Made by a program: the position numbers and the translations under genes. The notes beneath the pieces are model-generated. The model had not been told where the DNA came from. It searched no databases and worked only from the letters and a program-made list of their open reading frames with translations. Source: JAYPAN01 sp049597955 (GTDB lineage Bacteria > Pseudomonadota > Alphaproteobacteria > RS24). From it: a stretch of DNA of 64,000 nt. The stretch lies in NCBI GenBank assembly GCA_049597955.1, contig JBMYND010000006.1, positions 1 through 64,000 of the forward strand, in the 5' to 3' direction. This document shows, piece after piece, positions 1-7,303 of this stretch (positions within the stretch are counted from its first letter, which is position 1; each line of letters opens with the position of its first letter).

Positions 1-197
1 AGAAAAAAAAGAACGCCATAGCCAAAAAAACGCGCAACCTTTTTGAGTTGATTGAAAGTCAAGGAGCCGTTCTGCAATTTTTTCAAGGGTATTTTTATTT
101 GCCCGGCAAAATCTTCCAATTGCAACCGCACCTGTTCACAGCACCAGACAATGCGCGCCGGGTTGATACCCTCAATTATACCTCTTTGAGCCATCAT
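1..197 (-). CDS. N-terminal part of an HTH protein, probably ImmA/IrrE-associated (runs off the left edge)
   Basis: The reverse strand encodes 65 residues with no stop before the window edge, starting at ATG 197 (or the adjacent ATG 194); an in-frame TAA lies just upstream. The order 'GINPARIVW', then 'LEDFAGQIKIPLKKL', then 'TFNQLKKVARFFGYGVLFF' matches the N-terminal XRE-like helix-turn-helix of proteins that continue into an ImmA/IrrE (DUF955) metallopeptidase, where 'TFNQLRKLAKLYKRPLAVFF' is typical. Such proteins are usually regulators or antitoxins in accessory regions. The peptidase half, with its HExxH motif, would lie outside the window, so the family call rests on the N-terminus only. 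It follows a cysteine-rich small ORF by 9 bases, probably on one transcript. Confidence 0.55.
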   Translation of the reverse strand, partial: MMAQRGIIEGINPARIVWCCEQVRLQLEDFAGQIKIPLKKLQNGSLTFNQLKKVARFFGYGVLFF

Positions 198-206
198 AAT
201 TTGTTA

Positions 207-305
207 TCATGGTTTGCCATTGATTGTCATCTGACCGCACCCGCATCCGGCGACTTTTGGGCAACATGTGTGCTGCAGAAAACAGTTTTTCTTGGGGCAA
301 TCCAT
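207..305 (-). CDS. 32-residue cysteine-rich small protein
   Basis: A short ORF, too small for ordinary gene callers, starts at ATG 305 behind a GGAGG at 311-315 (5-base spacing). It encodes 32 residues including six cysteines, with a dense 'CCPKVAGCGCG' core, and ends with TGA nine bases before the HTH gene start. A promoter-like pair lies about 45 bases upstream. Coding is supported by ribosome-binding site, promoter and operon position; it is weakened by the short length. The Cys pattern could bind metal or form disulfides, but no known family is recognised. It could also be a leader peptide for the HTH gene. Confidence 0.4.
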   Translation of the reverse strand: MDCPKKNCFLQHTCCPKVAGCGCGQMTINGKP

Positions 306-353
306 AATATCCTCCGCTTCTTGAGTTTTTTCGATACGCGAGAACAGAAATGC

Positions 354-382
354 AGGCTAGCCGAGGGCTTCTTCCCTGTCAA
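354..382 (-). promoter_or_regulatory. Putative sigma-70 promoter for the Cys-rich ORF and HTH gene
   Basis: On the reverse strand TTGACA (377-382) is followed by a 17-base spacer and TAGCCT (354-359). The predicted start lies about 40 bases before the ATG at 305. The -35 is perfect and the -10 is fair. Confidence 0.45.
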
Positions 383-403
383 TTCGGGCGCGCATGTCCA
401 AAA

Positions 404-437
404 CTTGCCCCCTTTTTCATCTTGCCCCCTTTTTCAT
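404..437. repeat. Two perfect tandem copies of a 17-bp unit
   Basis: CTTGCCCCCTTTTTCAT occurs at 404-420 and again at 421-437, with four bases of a third copy. It is non-coding and lies next to a 15-bp sequence (393-407) that recurs at 1239-1253. Confidence 0.8.
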
Positions 438-473
438 CTTGTAAGTGCATTAAAATAAACTTAACTTTATCGG

Positions 474-571
474 GCTTATATCCGGTGCTTATCCGACTTC
501 GGTCGGGTTGCCCGCCAAATACAATACCCTCGCGGGAATAGGCGGGGATTTCCAAAGCACTGGATATAAGC
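474..571. repeat. Structured inverted-repeat element with nested hairpins
   Basis: The 17-bp arms at 474-490 and 555-571 are reverse complements with one mismatch. Between them are a perfect CCGAC-TTCG-GTCGG hairpin (493-506) and a second stem CCCGCC/GGCGGG (511-516 with 541-546). The whole could fold as a three-stem cloverleaf in DNA or RNA. No ORF crosses it convincingly. It may be a MITE-like palindromic element or a small RNA; no direction of transcription can be assigned. The rest of the non-coding stretch 306-694 shows nothing else beyond the promoter and tandem repeat listed separately. Confidence 0.6.
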
Positions 572-694
572 ACAGCCCGGCACTTGCCGCGGCTGGCTGC
601 GGTTGACTATCCGCACAGTTCTCAGCGTTTCCTGTTCCGCCCAAGTAATAACAGCGATTGGGCATCGCCATAAAACGGAAAAACGGAGTTTCTG

Positions 695-1099
695 ATGACT
701 AATTTTCGTGTGATTACTGCTATCATCCTTCTATCCAGTGGAATCCTTGCCGCATGTGCATCAATTATTGACGGGGGTCCCACCAAACCGGTCAGAGTTA
801 ATTCTGCCATCACAGGTAAACAATTCATTGTTCGAGACAAATCGGGCAAAATTGTGCATCGAGGCACGACGCCTGCGACTGTCAACCTACCTCGGAGTGG
901 TGACGGTTGGGCCGAAGGGCAACGCTATACAATTTCTTTTGAGGACGGTTCATCAAGCGCGGTCGTTAAAAGTTCCGCTACCGGTTGGTATATTGCTGGC
1001 AATCTGGTATTCGGCGGCTTAATTGGCTGGTTGCTTGTCGACCCGATCACGGGCGCAATGTACAAATTGAGTCCGGAAGAAGTGAGCCTTGGCGGCTAG
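695..1099 (+). CDS. Small putative lipoprotein
   Basis: The product has 134 residues. The N-terminus is a lipoprotein signal: basic start, hydrophobic stretch and lipobox 'LAAC' near residue 21. The mature part has a short beta-rich, PEGA-like segment ('GKIVHRGTTPATVNL', 'YTISFEDG'). A glycine-rich hydrophobic stretch near the C-terminus ('GNLVFGGLIGWLLVDPITG') is common in small proteobacterial lipoproteins of unknown role. It is probably anchored in the outer membrane. ATG 695 is preceded by 'cggag'. It is a single-gene unit closed by a terminator at about 1195. The function is unknown. Confidence 0.75.
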   Translation: MTNFRVITAIILLSSGILAACASIIDGGPTKPVRVNSAITGKQFIVRDKSGKIVHRGTTPATVNLPRSGDGWAEGQRYTISFEDGSSSAVVKSSATGWYIAGNLVFGGLIGWLLVDPITGAMYKLSPEEVSLGG

Positions 1100-1194
1100 A
1101 CCAAAAACCTAGGCTCTTCAGAAAGCATAACAGCGAAGACGTTATCGCCATTGGGCCAATCTGGCATTTCTGACGGCAGCCCCCCACACAAACA

Positions 1195-1229
1195 CCCCCT
1201 GCCCTTTGGGCGGGGGGATTGTGCTTTTT
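1195..1229 (+). terminator. Intrinsic terminator after the lipoprotein gene
   Basis: A ten-pair GC-rich stem (1195-1204 with 1208-1217, one G.T pair) has a three-base loop and is followed by ATTGTGCTTTTT. Weaker pairing of CACAA with TTGTG extends the base. It lies about 95 bases after the lipoprotein stop. The remainder of 1100-1325 holds no gene. Confidence 0.65.
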
Positions 1230-1325
1230 CAGAAATTTCATGTCCAAAACTTGTCCACTAGCCAACACCGCGCCAAATGGCGAAATTGGCCAAATCTGAC
1301 AATATATTGATAAAACAGGAAAAAA

Positions 1326-1402
1326 TGGCGCACCGGGGAAGATTCGAACTCCCGACCCCCAGATTCGTAGTCTGGTGCTCTATCCAGCTGAGCTACCGGT
1401 GC
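1326..1402 (-). tRNA. tRNA-Arg (anticodon ACG)
   Basis: The reverse strand reads a full cloverleaf. The acceptor GCACCGG pairs with CCGGTGC, and the D-loop, a CCAGA/TCTGG anticodon stem with loop CTACGAA (anticodon ACG, wobble A normally edited to inosine), a five-base variable region and a GGGAG-TTCGAAT-CTTCC T-arm are present. The discriminator is G and CCA is encoded (1326-1328). It decodes CGU/CGC/CGA. Confidence 0.95.
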
Positions 1403-1514
1403 GTGACTTGGCTGTCTTAATGGCTAAACCGCGCGATTGCAAGCGCAAAGCAGCCGCAATCGCCCTCCCAATCGCCCTCCGAATGGCCCCCTCTATTGAC
1501 CCTTGAGGCGCCTC

Positions 1515-2594
1515 TCAGTCAATCGCGCCGCGATAGCGGCTGCGATAGGCTGGCACATCGCCCAAATCATCGGCCAGCCAGACACCGCGACACACGGCGC
1601 GCGCCACGCAATCAGCCGCCAGCGCCCCCAATTCAGCCAGTTTGAGCGGCCGCAAAGCCGCCTCATCGGCCAGAGCTGTTTCGCCCGTCGCCAGCACAAA
1701 CAGCGCATCGCCGTCAAACGGAGTATGGATGGGGCGAATGGCGCGCGCCAGCCCGTCTTGCGCCATAATGGCCACGCGCTGGGCCTCGGCCACCGTCAAA
1801 TCAGCCGACACGGCGACCACGCCAATGCTGGTATTGGTGCCGGGCAAAGCCGCCGCCAGCTTGCCGCCCTGCATTGGATGGGCTTGCGCGTCCGCCGCCT
1901 GTCCGGCCAAAGCGGCATGGCCATATTCCAACACACCTTCATGCATTAACGCCAAGGGTTGCGCCCAAAAGCGCCCCGCCGCATCGCAAACCGCGCCGAC
2001 CGGATTGGCCGCCACCAAAGCCGCCACCGCACCGCCATCGGCCATTTGCACCGAGGCCGAGCCAAGCCCGCCTTTGAGCTGACCGGCCTGTGCGCCATAG
2101 GCAGCACCGGCATTGCCGAGCGCGAAATCCGTATCGCAAGCGGCCAGCGCCGCGCGGCCCAGCTTCTCATAGGGCGGTGTCGCCCCCCATGATTTATCGC
2201 CGCCATTGGCCAAATCGAATAAAATCGCCGCCGGCACAATGGGCGAAACAATTGGCGCGCCGGTTTGAAAACCACGCCCTTGCGCGCCCAATTCAGCAGT
2301 CACACCGGAAGCGGCATCCAGCCCGTAAACCGAGCCACCGGCCAGCACCAGCGCGTCAACCCTATCAACCAGATTGGCCGGTTGCAGCGCATCGGTTTCG
2401 CGCGTGCCGGGCCCGCCACCGGGTATGGCGCACGCTGCCACCGCCGCCGCATCGGGCAGAATAACCGTCACACCGGTGCGCGCATCTGCGTTATGGGCAT
2501 GGCCAACCCGCAGCCCACCAACATCGCTGAGCAGGTTTTTCGCGCCCGGCGTGATAGGCGGCGCGGTGCGGGGTGAAATGTCAGAACCGGTCAT
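1515..2594 (-). CDS. P1 (S58, DmpA-type) self-processing aminopeptidase
   Basis: The product has 359 residues. The S58 family makes one chain that cleaves itself into two subunits; the new N-terminal Ser/Thr is the nucleophile, acting on L-aminopeptidase, D-esterase or beta-peptide substrates. Seen here: 'VGGLRVGHAHN' at the N-terminus, 'GGGPGTRETDAL' near 59-70, 'LAGGSVYGLDAASG' near 84-97, and the cleavage region 'NTSIGVVA' at 254-261, where most relatives read NTT/NTS. ATG 2594 is chosen because 'aaagga' lies just upstream; a longer reading from 2645 would add an unrelated tail. It follows the histidine kinase gene by 47 bases on the same strand. No signal peptide is seen, so it is probably cytoplasmic. 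Confidence 0.85.
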   Translation of the reverse strand: MTGSDISPRTAPPITPGAKNLLSDVGGLRVGHAHNADARTGVTVILPDAAAVAACAIPGGGPGTRETDALQPANLVDRVDALVLAGGSVYGLDAASGVTAELGAQGRGFQTGAPIVSPIVPAAILFDLANGGDKSWGATPPYEKLGRAALAACDTDFALGNAGAAYGAQAGQLKGGLGSASVQMADGGAVAALVAANPVGAVCDAAGRFWAQPLALMHEGVLEYGHAALAGQAADAQAHPMQGGKLAAALPGTNTSIGVVAVSADLTVAEAQRVAIMAQDGLARAIRPIHTPFDGDALFVLATGETALADEAALRPLKLAELGALAADCVARAVCRGVWLADDLGDVPAYRSRYRGAID

Positions 2595-2641
2595 GCAATA
2601 TCCTTTATGCCGGGCAAGCCTACAGGCCGGTTGGCCGAAAA

Positions 2642-4153
2642 TCAATGAGTGGCAGCCGCTATATCCGGCCCTGTTTCTGGCCCTGTTTCCGGCCCTGTTT
2701 CCGGCTCTGTTTCTGGCTCTGTTTCCGGCTGTTCCGCTTGTTCACCAGGCGCATATTTCGACGTCAGCGGCAGGCTTATCAAAAAATGCGTGCCGTTCAA
2801 ATCGCTGCGCAGCAGCTCAATCGTGCCGCCATGCCATTGCACCAAATCGGCGACAATCATCATGCCAAGGCCGGTGCCATCGGGCAGCGTGCCGCTCATA
2901 TGCGGGGTCAGCGCGGCTTGCGCCTTGTCGCGCGACATGCCCTGACCGGTATCGCTAATGCGTATCAGGCATTGACCATTTTCATGGCGGGCGAAAATTT
3001 TCAGCGCGCCGCCTTGCTTGTCTTTTTTCATCGCCTGCACGCCGTTCAGCGACAAATTATAAAGAATACGAAACAGCAATGTCCGCTCGGCCAGCACGGT
3101 CAATTCGGGCGGCACTTGATTGACCAGCCGCACACGGCCATGCGGGTCGTGCAAGCGCACAAAATTTTGCACTTCGGCCACCAGCGGGGCCAGTTTTTGC
3201 AGCCGCAAATCAATGTTTTGCCGCTTCTGGCTGGTATACATGGCGGCCCAATCAACCAGCGCCAAAGCCTGCTGCAAAGAGTTTTCCAGCCTGCGGCCAA
3301 ATTTGCGCTCGGCTTCGCCATCCATTTGCATCAGCCTTTCGGCATTTAATTGCAGGCTGGCCAGCAAATTGCGCACATCATGGGCCAAAAAGCTGGCCGC
3401 CGCGCCCAGCGAAGCCAGCCGCGCCTGCTCGTCAACATGTTCGCGCAGGCTTTCCTGAAACTGCTCAACCGAGTCAAACAGACCGCGCGCCTCATCCGGC
3501 ATGCTCGGTGACGGCTCCAGCTTGCGGCCATAAAGCATGACAAACAGCGCATCGAGTGAGCGCAAAACCGCACGGCGCACAAGCCGCGGAAAAACCAGCG
3601 CCACCAGCAGAAACACAATCATCATCGGCCCCAGCAAACGCCAGAACATGGTTATCAACATATCGCGGAAAATGCCGCGACTGGACACGGCCTGCACTTG
3701 CGCCGCGCCGGGCAAAGCCGGATTGGACAGGGCTATCAAACTGTCAGGCGGGGCGGCAAACAAGCGCGCGACCATGCCGACCCGCGCCAGCCGTGACACA
3801 TCACTCAGCACAAATGTCTCACCAATTGGCTGTGGCGCGGTTTCGGAAACCAGCCAAATAAGCCGCGTTTCACCTTCCGGTGCCGACAGCAAAATACCGC
3901 TCAGGGGCAGCGCATGGGTTTCGCCCGGCGGGCGGGCGCTCGGCGCTTCTTGCAAATTGCCAAGCTGTGCCATGAAAGCGGCCTGCTCGACCGTTTCATT
4001 CATGGTGCGGTAAATATATTGCGACAGGTAAAACGGTGCCAGCGCCGAAAAGCCGACAAAATACAGCAGCACGGCAAAAATACCGGAAATCTGAGGCAGA
4101 TGCGGCAGGGAGATATTTTCCTGCCGACCCGCTTTTTGACCCCACCCGAACAT
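2642..4153 (-). CDS. Orphan sensor histidine kinase with Pro-Glu-Thr-rich tail
   Basis: The product has 503 residues. Two membrane segments (about 24-46 and 183-203) flank a periplasmic sensor. The cytoplasmic part has a phosphoacceptor H-box 'FLAHDVRNLL' near 268, an N-box 'LSLNGVQAM', G1 'ISDTGQGMS' and G2 'GTGLGMMIV'. The kinase resembles HAMP-less two-transmembrane kinases. No response regulator is adjacent, so its partner is elsewhere. The C-terminus carries a repeated E-T-E/G-P tail (about 475-497) encoded by a 12-bp-type tandem repeat at about 2660-2735, which probably varies in length between strains. ATG 4153 is preferred over an upstream non-ATG start. Confidence 0.85.
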   Translation of the reverse strand: MFGWGQKAGRQENISLPHLPQISGIFAVLLYFVGFSALAPFYLSQYIYRTMNETVEQAAFMAQLGNLQEAPSARPPGETHALPLSGILLSAPEGETRLIWLVSETAPQPIGETFVLSDVSRLARVGMVARLFAAPPDSLIALSNPALPGAAQVQAVSSRGIFRDMLITMFWRLLGPMMIVFLLVALVFPRLVRRAVLRSLDALFVMLYGRKLEPSPSMPDEARGLFDSVEQFQESLREHVDEQARLASLGAAASFLAHDVRNLLASLQLNAERLMQMDGEAERKFGRRLENSLQQALALVDWAAMYTSQKRQNIDLRLQKLAPLVAEVQNFVRLHDPHGRVRLVNQVPPELTVLAERTLLFRILYNLSLNGVQAMKKDKQGGALKIFARHENGQCLIRISDTGQGMSRDKAQAALTPHMSGTLPDGTGLGMMIVADLVQWHGGTIELLRSDLNGTHFLISLPLTSKYAPGEQAEQPETEPETEPETGPETGPETGPDIAAATH

Positions 4154-4234
4154 GGCCCCCTCAACGCAACACAAGGATAAGTCTATCGCAGCATAAAGGC
4201 GTTAACAAAAGGTTAATCGCTTGGCGAGAAGCTG

Positions 4235-5671
4235 TTACCGGCGCAAGGCAGCCAGCGCGCGCACGATTTTGCGGGTGCGATGGCTGAACAGGCTCGGCGT
4301 GTAATAATCGCCGGCCGCGCGTTTGCCCGCCTCGCCGCGTGTCGGATAGGGCGCAACCGTGCCGGCCATGGCCGAAATCGACAAGCCTTGCGTCAAGGCC
4401 AATGTCCACGGGGCCAGCAAGTCACCGGCATTTTTGCCGACAATCGACGCGCCAAGTATCCGGCCACTGCCGCTTGTGACGATTTTAACCATGCCGGTCT
4501 CATCGCGCTCGGCGCGGGCGCGGTCATTTTCGGCAAACGGCCAGCGCAGGCATTTGACATCGGAAAATTGCTGCCGCGCTTCCGCTTCGGTCAGCCCGAC
4601 CTGCGCCAGTTCCGGCGCGGTATAGGTGACGCGCGGCATGGCGCGATAATCAGCCTTGGCCGGCAAGAAGAACAATATATTGCGAATGACAATACCGGCA
4701 TCATAACCGGCGGCATGGGTGAATTGCGGCCCGCCGCGCACATCGCCAATGGCGAAAATCCGCTTATTTGTGGTGCGCAAGCGCGCATCGGTTTTGATAT
4801 GCGGCGCATGGTCGGCACCGGTTAATTCGACCCCGGCCTTGTCAAGCTCAAGCCGGTCTATATTGGCGCGCCGACCGGTCGCCACCAAAATATGCGAGCC
4901 GCTTATCTTGCCGCGCGCCGTGTCCAGCGTGATTTTGGCCTTTCTGCTGCGCGGGGCATAAGCGATGCTGCGAATATGGGTTTTGCTGTGAATTTCAACC
5001 CCTTCCGCGGCCAGCCGCTCGGTGACAAAGCGGCTGATTTCCGGGTCTTCGCGGCCCAGACAATCGCCCGCCTCAATCACGCTGACCGCGCTGCCGAGCC
5101 GGTTGAAAGCTTGCGCCAATTCCATGCCTATCGGCCCGCCGCCAATGACCAGCAAATGCTCGGGCTGGGCGGTCAGGTCAAACACGGTTTCATTGGTCAG
5201 ATAGGGGGTTTTGTCGAGGCCACGCAAAGGCGGCAACAAGGCGCTGGAGCCGGTGGCAATGACAAAGCGTTTGGCGTGAATGGTCACATCACCGGCGGCC
5301 AGTGTGCGCGGCCCGGTAAAGTGGCCATAAGCCTCAATCACCCGCACACCAAGCTTGGAAAAACGCTCAACACTGTCCATTGGCGCAATGCCGTCAATCA
5401 CATCGCGCACATGCGCCATGACTTTGGAAAAGCTGACCCGCTTGTGCCCGCCACTCAGGCCAAAAGGCGCGACATCACCATAATGGGCATGGGCGGCAGC
5501 CGCCAGCAATGCCTTGGACGGCACGCAGCCATAATTCAAGCAATCACCGCCCATTTTGCCGCCTTCGACCAGCACCACATCAGCGCCCATTTGCGCCGCC
5601 CCGGCTGCCACGGACAAGCCGCCCGAGCCGCCGCCAATCACGCAAATATCGGTTTTGAGCGTCTCACTCAT
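4235..5671 (-). CDS. FAD-dependent pyridine nucleotide-disulfide oxidoreductase
   Basis: The product has 478 residues of the dihydrolipoamide/mercuric reductase fold. It shows FAD-binding 'GGGSGG' near residue 13, the redox-active 'CLNYGC' near 46-51, the NAD(P)-binding 'GGGPIGMELA' in the middle, and 'AIGDVRGG' before the dimerization domain. The usual catalytic His of 'HPTxxE' reads Tyr here ('PYPTRGE'), so the base-acid pair is altered. The paired C-terminal cysteines of mercuric reductase are absent, so it is neither a standard lipoamide dehydrogenase nor MerA. ATG 5671 overlaps the TVP38 gene by eight bases, implying translational coupling; the two families are often linked or fused. The substrate is unknown. 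Confidence 0.85.
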   Translation of the reverse strand: MSETLKTDICVIGGGSGGLSVAAGAAQMGADVVLVEGGKMGGDCLNYGCVPSKALLAAAAHAHYGDVAPFGLSGGHKRVSFSKVMAHVRDVIDGIAPMDSVERFSKLGVRVIEAYGHFTGPRTLAAGDVTIHAKRFVIATGSSALLPPLRGLDKTPYLTNETVFDLTAQPEHLLVIGGGPIGMELAQAFNRLGSAVSVIEAGDCLGREDPEISRFVTERLAAEGVEIHSKTHIRSIAYAPRSRKAKITLDTARGKISGSHILVATGRRANIDRLELDKAGVELTGADHAPHIKTDARLRTTNKRIFAIGDVRGGPQFTHAAGYDAGIVIRNILFFLPAKADYRAMPRVTYTAPELAQVGLTEAEARQQFSDVKCLRWPFAENDRARAERDETGMVKIVTSGSGRILGASIVGKNAGDLLAPWTLALTQGLSISAMAGTVAPYPTRGEAGKRAAGDYYTPSLFSHRTRKIVRALAALRR

Positions 5672-6494
5672 ATTTATCGTCTCCGCTATTGTCTCCCTTA
5701 TTGTCTCTCGGCGTCGCCGCGCTTGCCGCATCCAATTCATCGGGCAAATTAACCGGCGCGCCGAAAAACCGCCGCCAGACCACCGGCATCAGCGATAAAA
5801 GCGCCAGACCGGTCAGCGGCAGCATAATATCGGGCCGGGTGACAATCGACAGATTGGGCGCTTCGCCCGCCTGCAAAACAACCGAAATGCCATTGCCAAT
5901 TGAAGCGAAAACAAAAGTCGCGGGCATAATGCCGAAAAAAGTCGTGACAAGAAAAGTCGAAAACCGCGCACCGACCAGCGCTGCGCCCAAATTGACGATA
6001 AAAAACGGGAAAATCGGCAAAAGCCGCAAAACCAAAAGATAAGAGGCAGCATCGCGGTTGAAAGCGGCCTCAAAGTTTTTCAGCCCCGGCCCGGCGCGTG
6101 CGCGCAGCGCGTCACCGGCCAGATAGCGCGCGACCAGAAACAATAATGCCGCGCCGCAACTGGCCGACACAACAATCAGCAAGCCGCCTTGCAATGTGCC
6201 GAAAAGCAGGCCACCGGCAAGGCTCAACCAAATCGCGCCGGGTATGGAAAGGGCAACGACCAGCACATAAACCGCCATATAAAGCGCGGCGGCGATAAAG
6301 GGCATCCGCGCCACCAAGGCTTTCAGCGCCGCTTCATTTTCGGCCAGCGCCTGAAAACTCAGATAATCGGTTAAGCCGAACAAATAGACCAATGCCAGCG
6401 CGGCGGCCAATAAGGCGGCCACAACAAGCCGCGCCGCGCCGCTATCCGGCCTTGGCAATGCGGCAATATGAGAGGGGGAAACAGGCTTACGCAT
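5664..6494 (-). CDS. TVP38/TMEM64 (SNARE-associated/DedA-like) membrane protein
   Basis: The product has 276 residues with about six membrane segments. The conserved core is 'GGLLFGTLQGGLLIV' followed by 'FLVARYLAGDALRAR', and a second glycine-rich block lies at 'NLGAALVGARFSTFL'. Such proteins are thought to act in lipid scrambling or transport at the inner membrane. The C-terminus is a hydrophilic Asp/Asn/Lys tail ('DNKGDNSGDDKYE') encoded by near-repeats. ATG 6494 is chosen over TTG 6500. It is the first gene of the leftward pair with the disulfide oxidoreductase. Confidence 0.85.
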   Translation of the reverse strand: MRKPVSPSHIAALPRPDSGAARLVVAALLAAALALVYLFGLTDYLSFQALAENEAALKALVARMPFIAAALYMAVYVLVVALSIPGAIWLSLAGGLLFGTLQGGLLIVVSASCGAALLFLVARYLAGDALRARAGPGLKNFEAAFNRDAASYLLVLRLLPIFPFFIVNLGAALVGARFSTFLVTTFFGIMPATFVFASIGNGISVVLQAGEAPNLSIVTRPDIMLPLTGLALLSLMPVVWRRFFGAPVNLPDELDAASAATPRDNKGDNSGDDKYE

Positions 6495-6623
6495 GACCAA
6501 GATATAACAAGACTTGCCGGCCGGAGTAAGCCTTGAAATGGGCGAATTTCGGTGCCGGCAGCAAGATTATGCCAAAAGCTGGTTTTTCGGCCATTTTTCC
6601 GCTATTTTTCTGTGCGGCATGCG

Positions 6624-6652
6624 TTGACTTTACGGGGATTTTTGGCTAAATC
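6624..6652 (+). promoter_or_regulatory. Sigma-70-like promoter of the rpmH-rnpA-yidC operon
   Basis: TTGACT (6624-6629), a 17-base spacer and TAAATC (6647-6652) lie about 60 bases before the rpmH start. The interval 6495-6714 holds no other recognisable element. Confidence 0.6.
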
Positions 6653-6714
6653 GGCCTCTTGAATTGACCGGCGCGGGTATTTTCCCGCCTCGGTTCGCCA
6701 AAGGAGTGGGTGAC

Positions 6715-6849
6715 GTGAAACGGACTTTCCAACCAAGTAATCTGGTGCGCAAACGCCGCCATGGTTTTCGCGCCCGTATGGCCACCAAGGGTGGGCGTCT
6801 GGTGTTGGCGCGTCGGCGCGCACGCGGTCGCAAACGCCTGTCAGCCTGA
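6715..6849 (+). CDS. rpmH: Large ribosomal subunit protein bL34
   Basis: The product has 44 residues and is strongly basic, with the hallmark 'KRTFQPSNLVRKRRHGFR' start and 'GRKRLSA' end. The start is GTG 6715 behind AAGGAG (6700-6705); upstream in-frame ATGs would add non-homologous residues. It is the first gene of the conserved rpmH-rnpA-yidC cluster. Confidence 0.97.
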   Translation: MKRTFQPSNLVRKRRHGFRARMATKGGRLVLARRRARGRKRLSA

Positions 6850-6858
6850 TTTTTCATT

Positions 6859-7290
6859 ATGTCGGCACGCTCGGGGCATGACACGCCGGATAGGGGCGGG
6901 TCGCCGCAGCTTCTGACATTGCGCGCGCGGCGTGATTTTTTGGCCGCCGCCAAAGGCATGAAGCAAGTGCGGCAGGGGCTGGTCTTGCAGGCCCGCCCGC
7001 ATGAGACCAGCCGCCAAGAATATTTGCGCGGCGCCACGCAACCGGCCATTCGCTTCGGCCTGACCGCAACCCGCAAAATCGGCAATGCGGTTATCCGCAA
7101 TCGCGTGAAACGCCGCTTGCGCGCATTGGCATATGAGCTTTTGCCAAAACATGGCCAAGCCGGATATGATTATGTGTTGATTGGACGCATTCATACGGCA
7201 GGGCGCGAGGCCACACAATTGCGCCGCGATGTCATTTCCGCCTTGAAGGCCATCCACCGGCCCCTTAAAACCGAAAACAGTTCCAACTGA
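6859..7290 (+). CDS. rnpA: Ribonuclease P protein component
   Basis: The product has 143 residues. It is the protein partner of RNase P RNA in 5' tRNA maturation. The signature 'GLTATRKIGNAVIRNRVKRR' is complete at about 74-93. The N-terminal 20 residues are a variable extension, as in other alphaproteobacteria. It starts nine bases after rpmH and ends 13 bases before yidC. Confidence 0.95.
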   Translation: MSARSGHDTPDRGGSPQLLTLRARRDFLAAAKGMKQVRQGLVLQARPHETSRQEYLRGATQPAIRFGLTATRKIGNAVIRNRVKRRLRALAYELLPKHGQAGYDYVLIGRIHTAGREATQLRRDVISALKAIHRPLKTENSSN

Positions 7291-7303
7291 GAGGAAGCCT
7301 GCC

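Noticed and set aside
48..458. 136-residue plus-strand ORF at the left edge
   Set aside because: It runs antisense to the HTH and Cys-rich reading frames, crosses the tandem repeat and has no family-like sequence or ribosome-binding site.
474..571. Integron attC site
   Set aside because: There are no GTTRRRY-type core sites and no integrase or cassette array.
1230..1260. Insertion sequence end
   Set aside because: The 15-bp repeat shared with 393 is not accompanied by a transposase, inverted ends or a recognisable target duplication.
4235..5671. Mercuric reductase
   Set aside because: There is no C-terminal cysteine pair, no N-terminal metal-binding domain and no mer genes nearby.
6500..6860. 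Replication origin next to rpmH
   Set aside because: No dnaA gene or cluster of DnaA boxes is seen; the region shows only a promoter.
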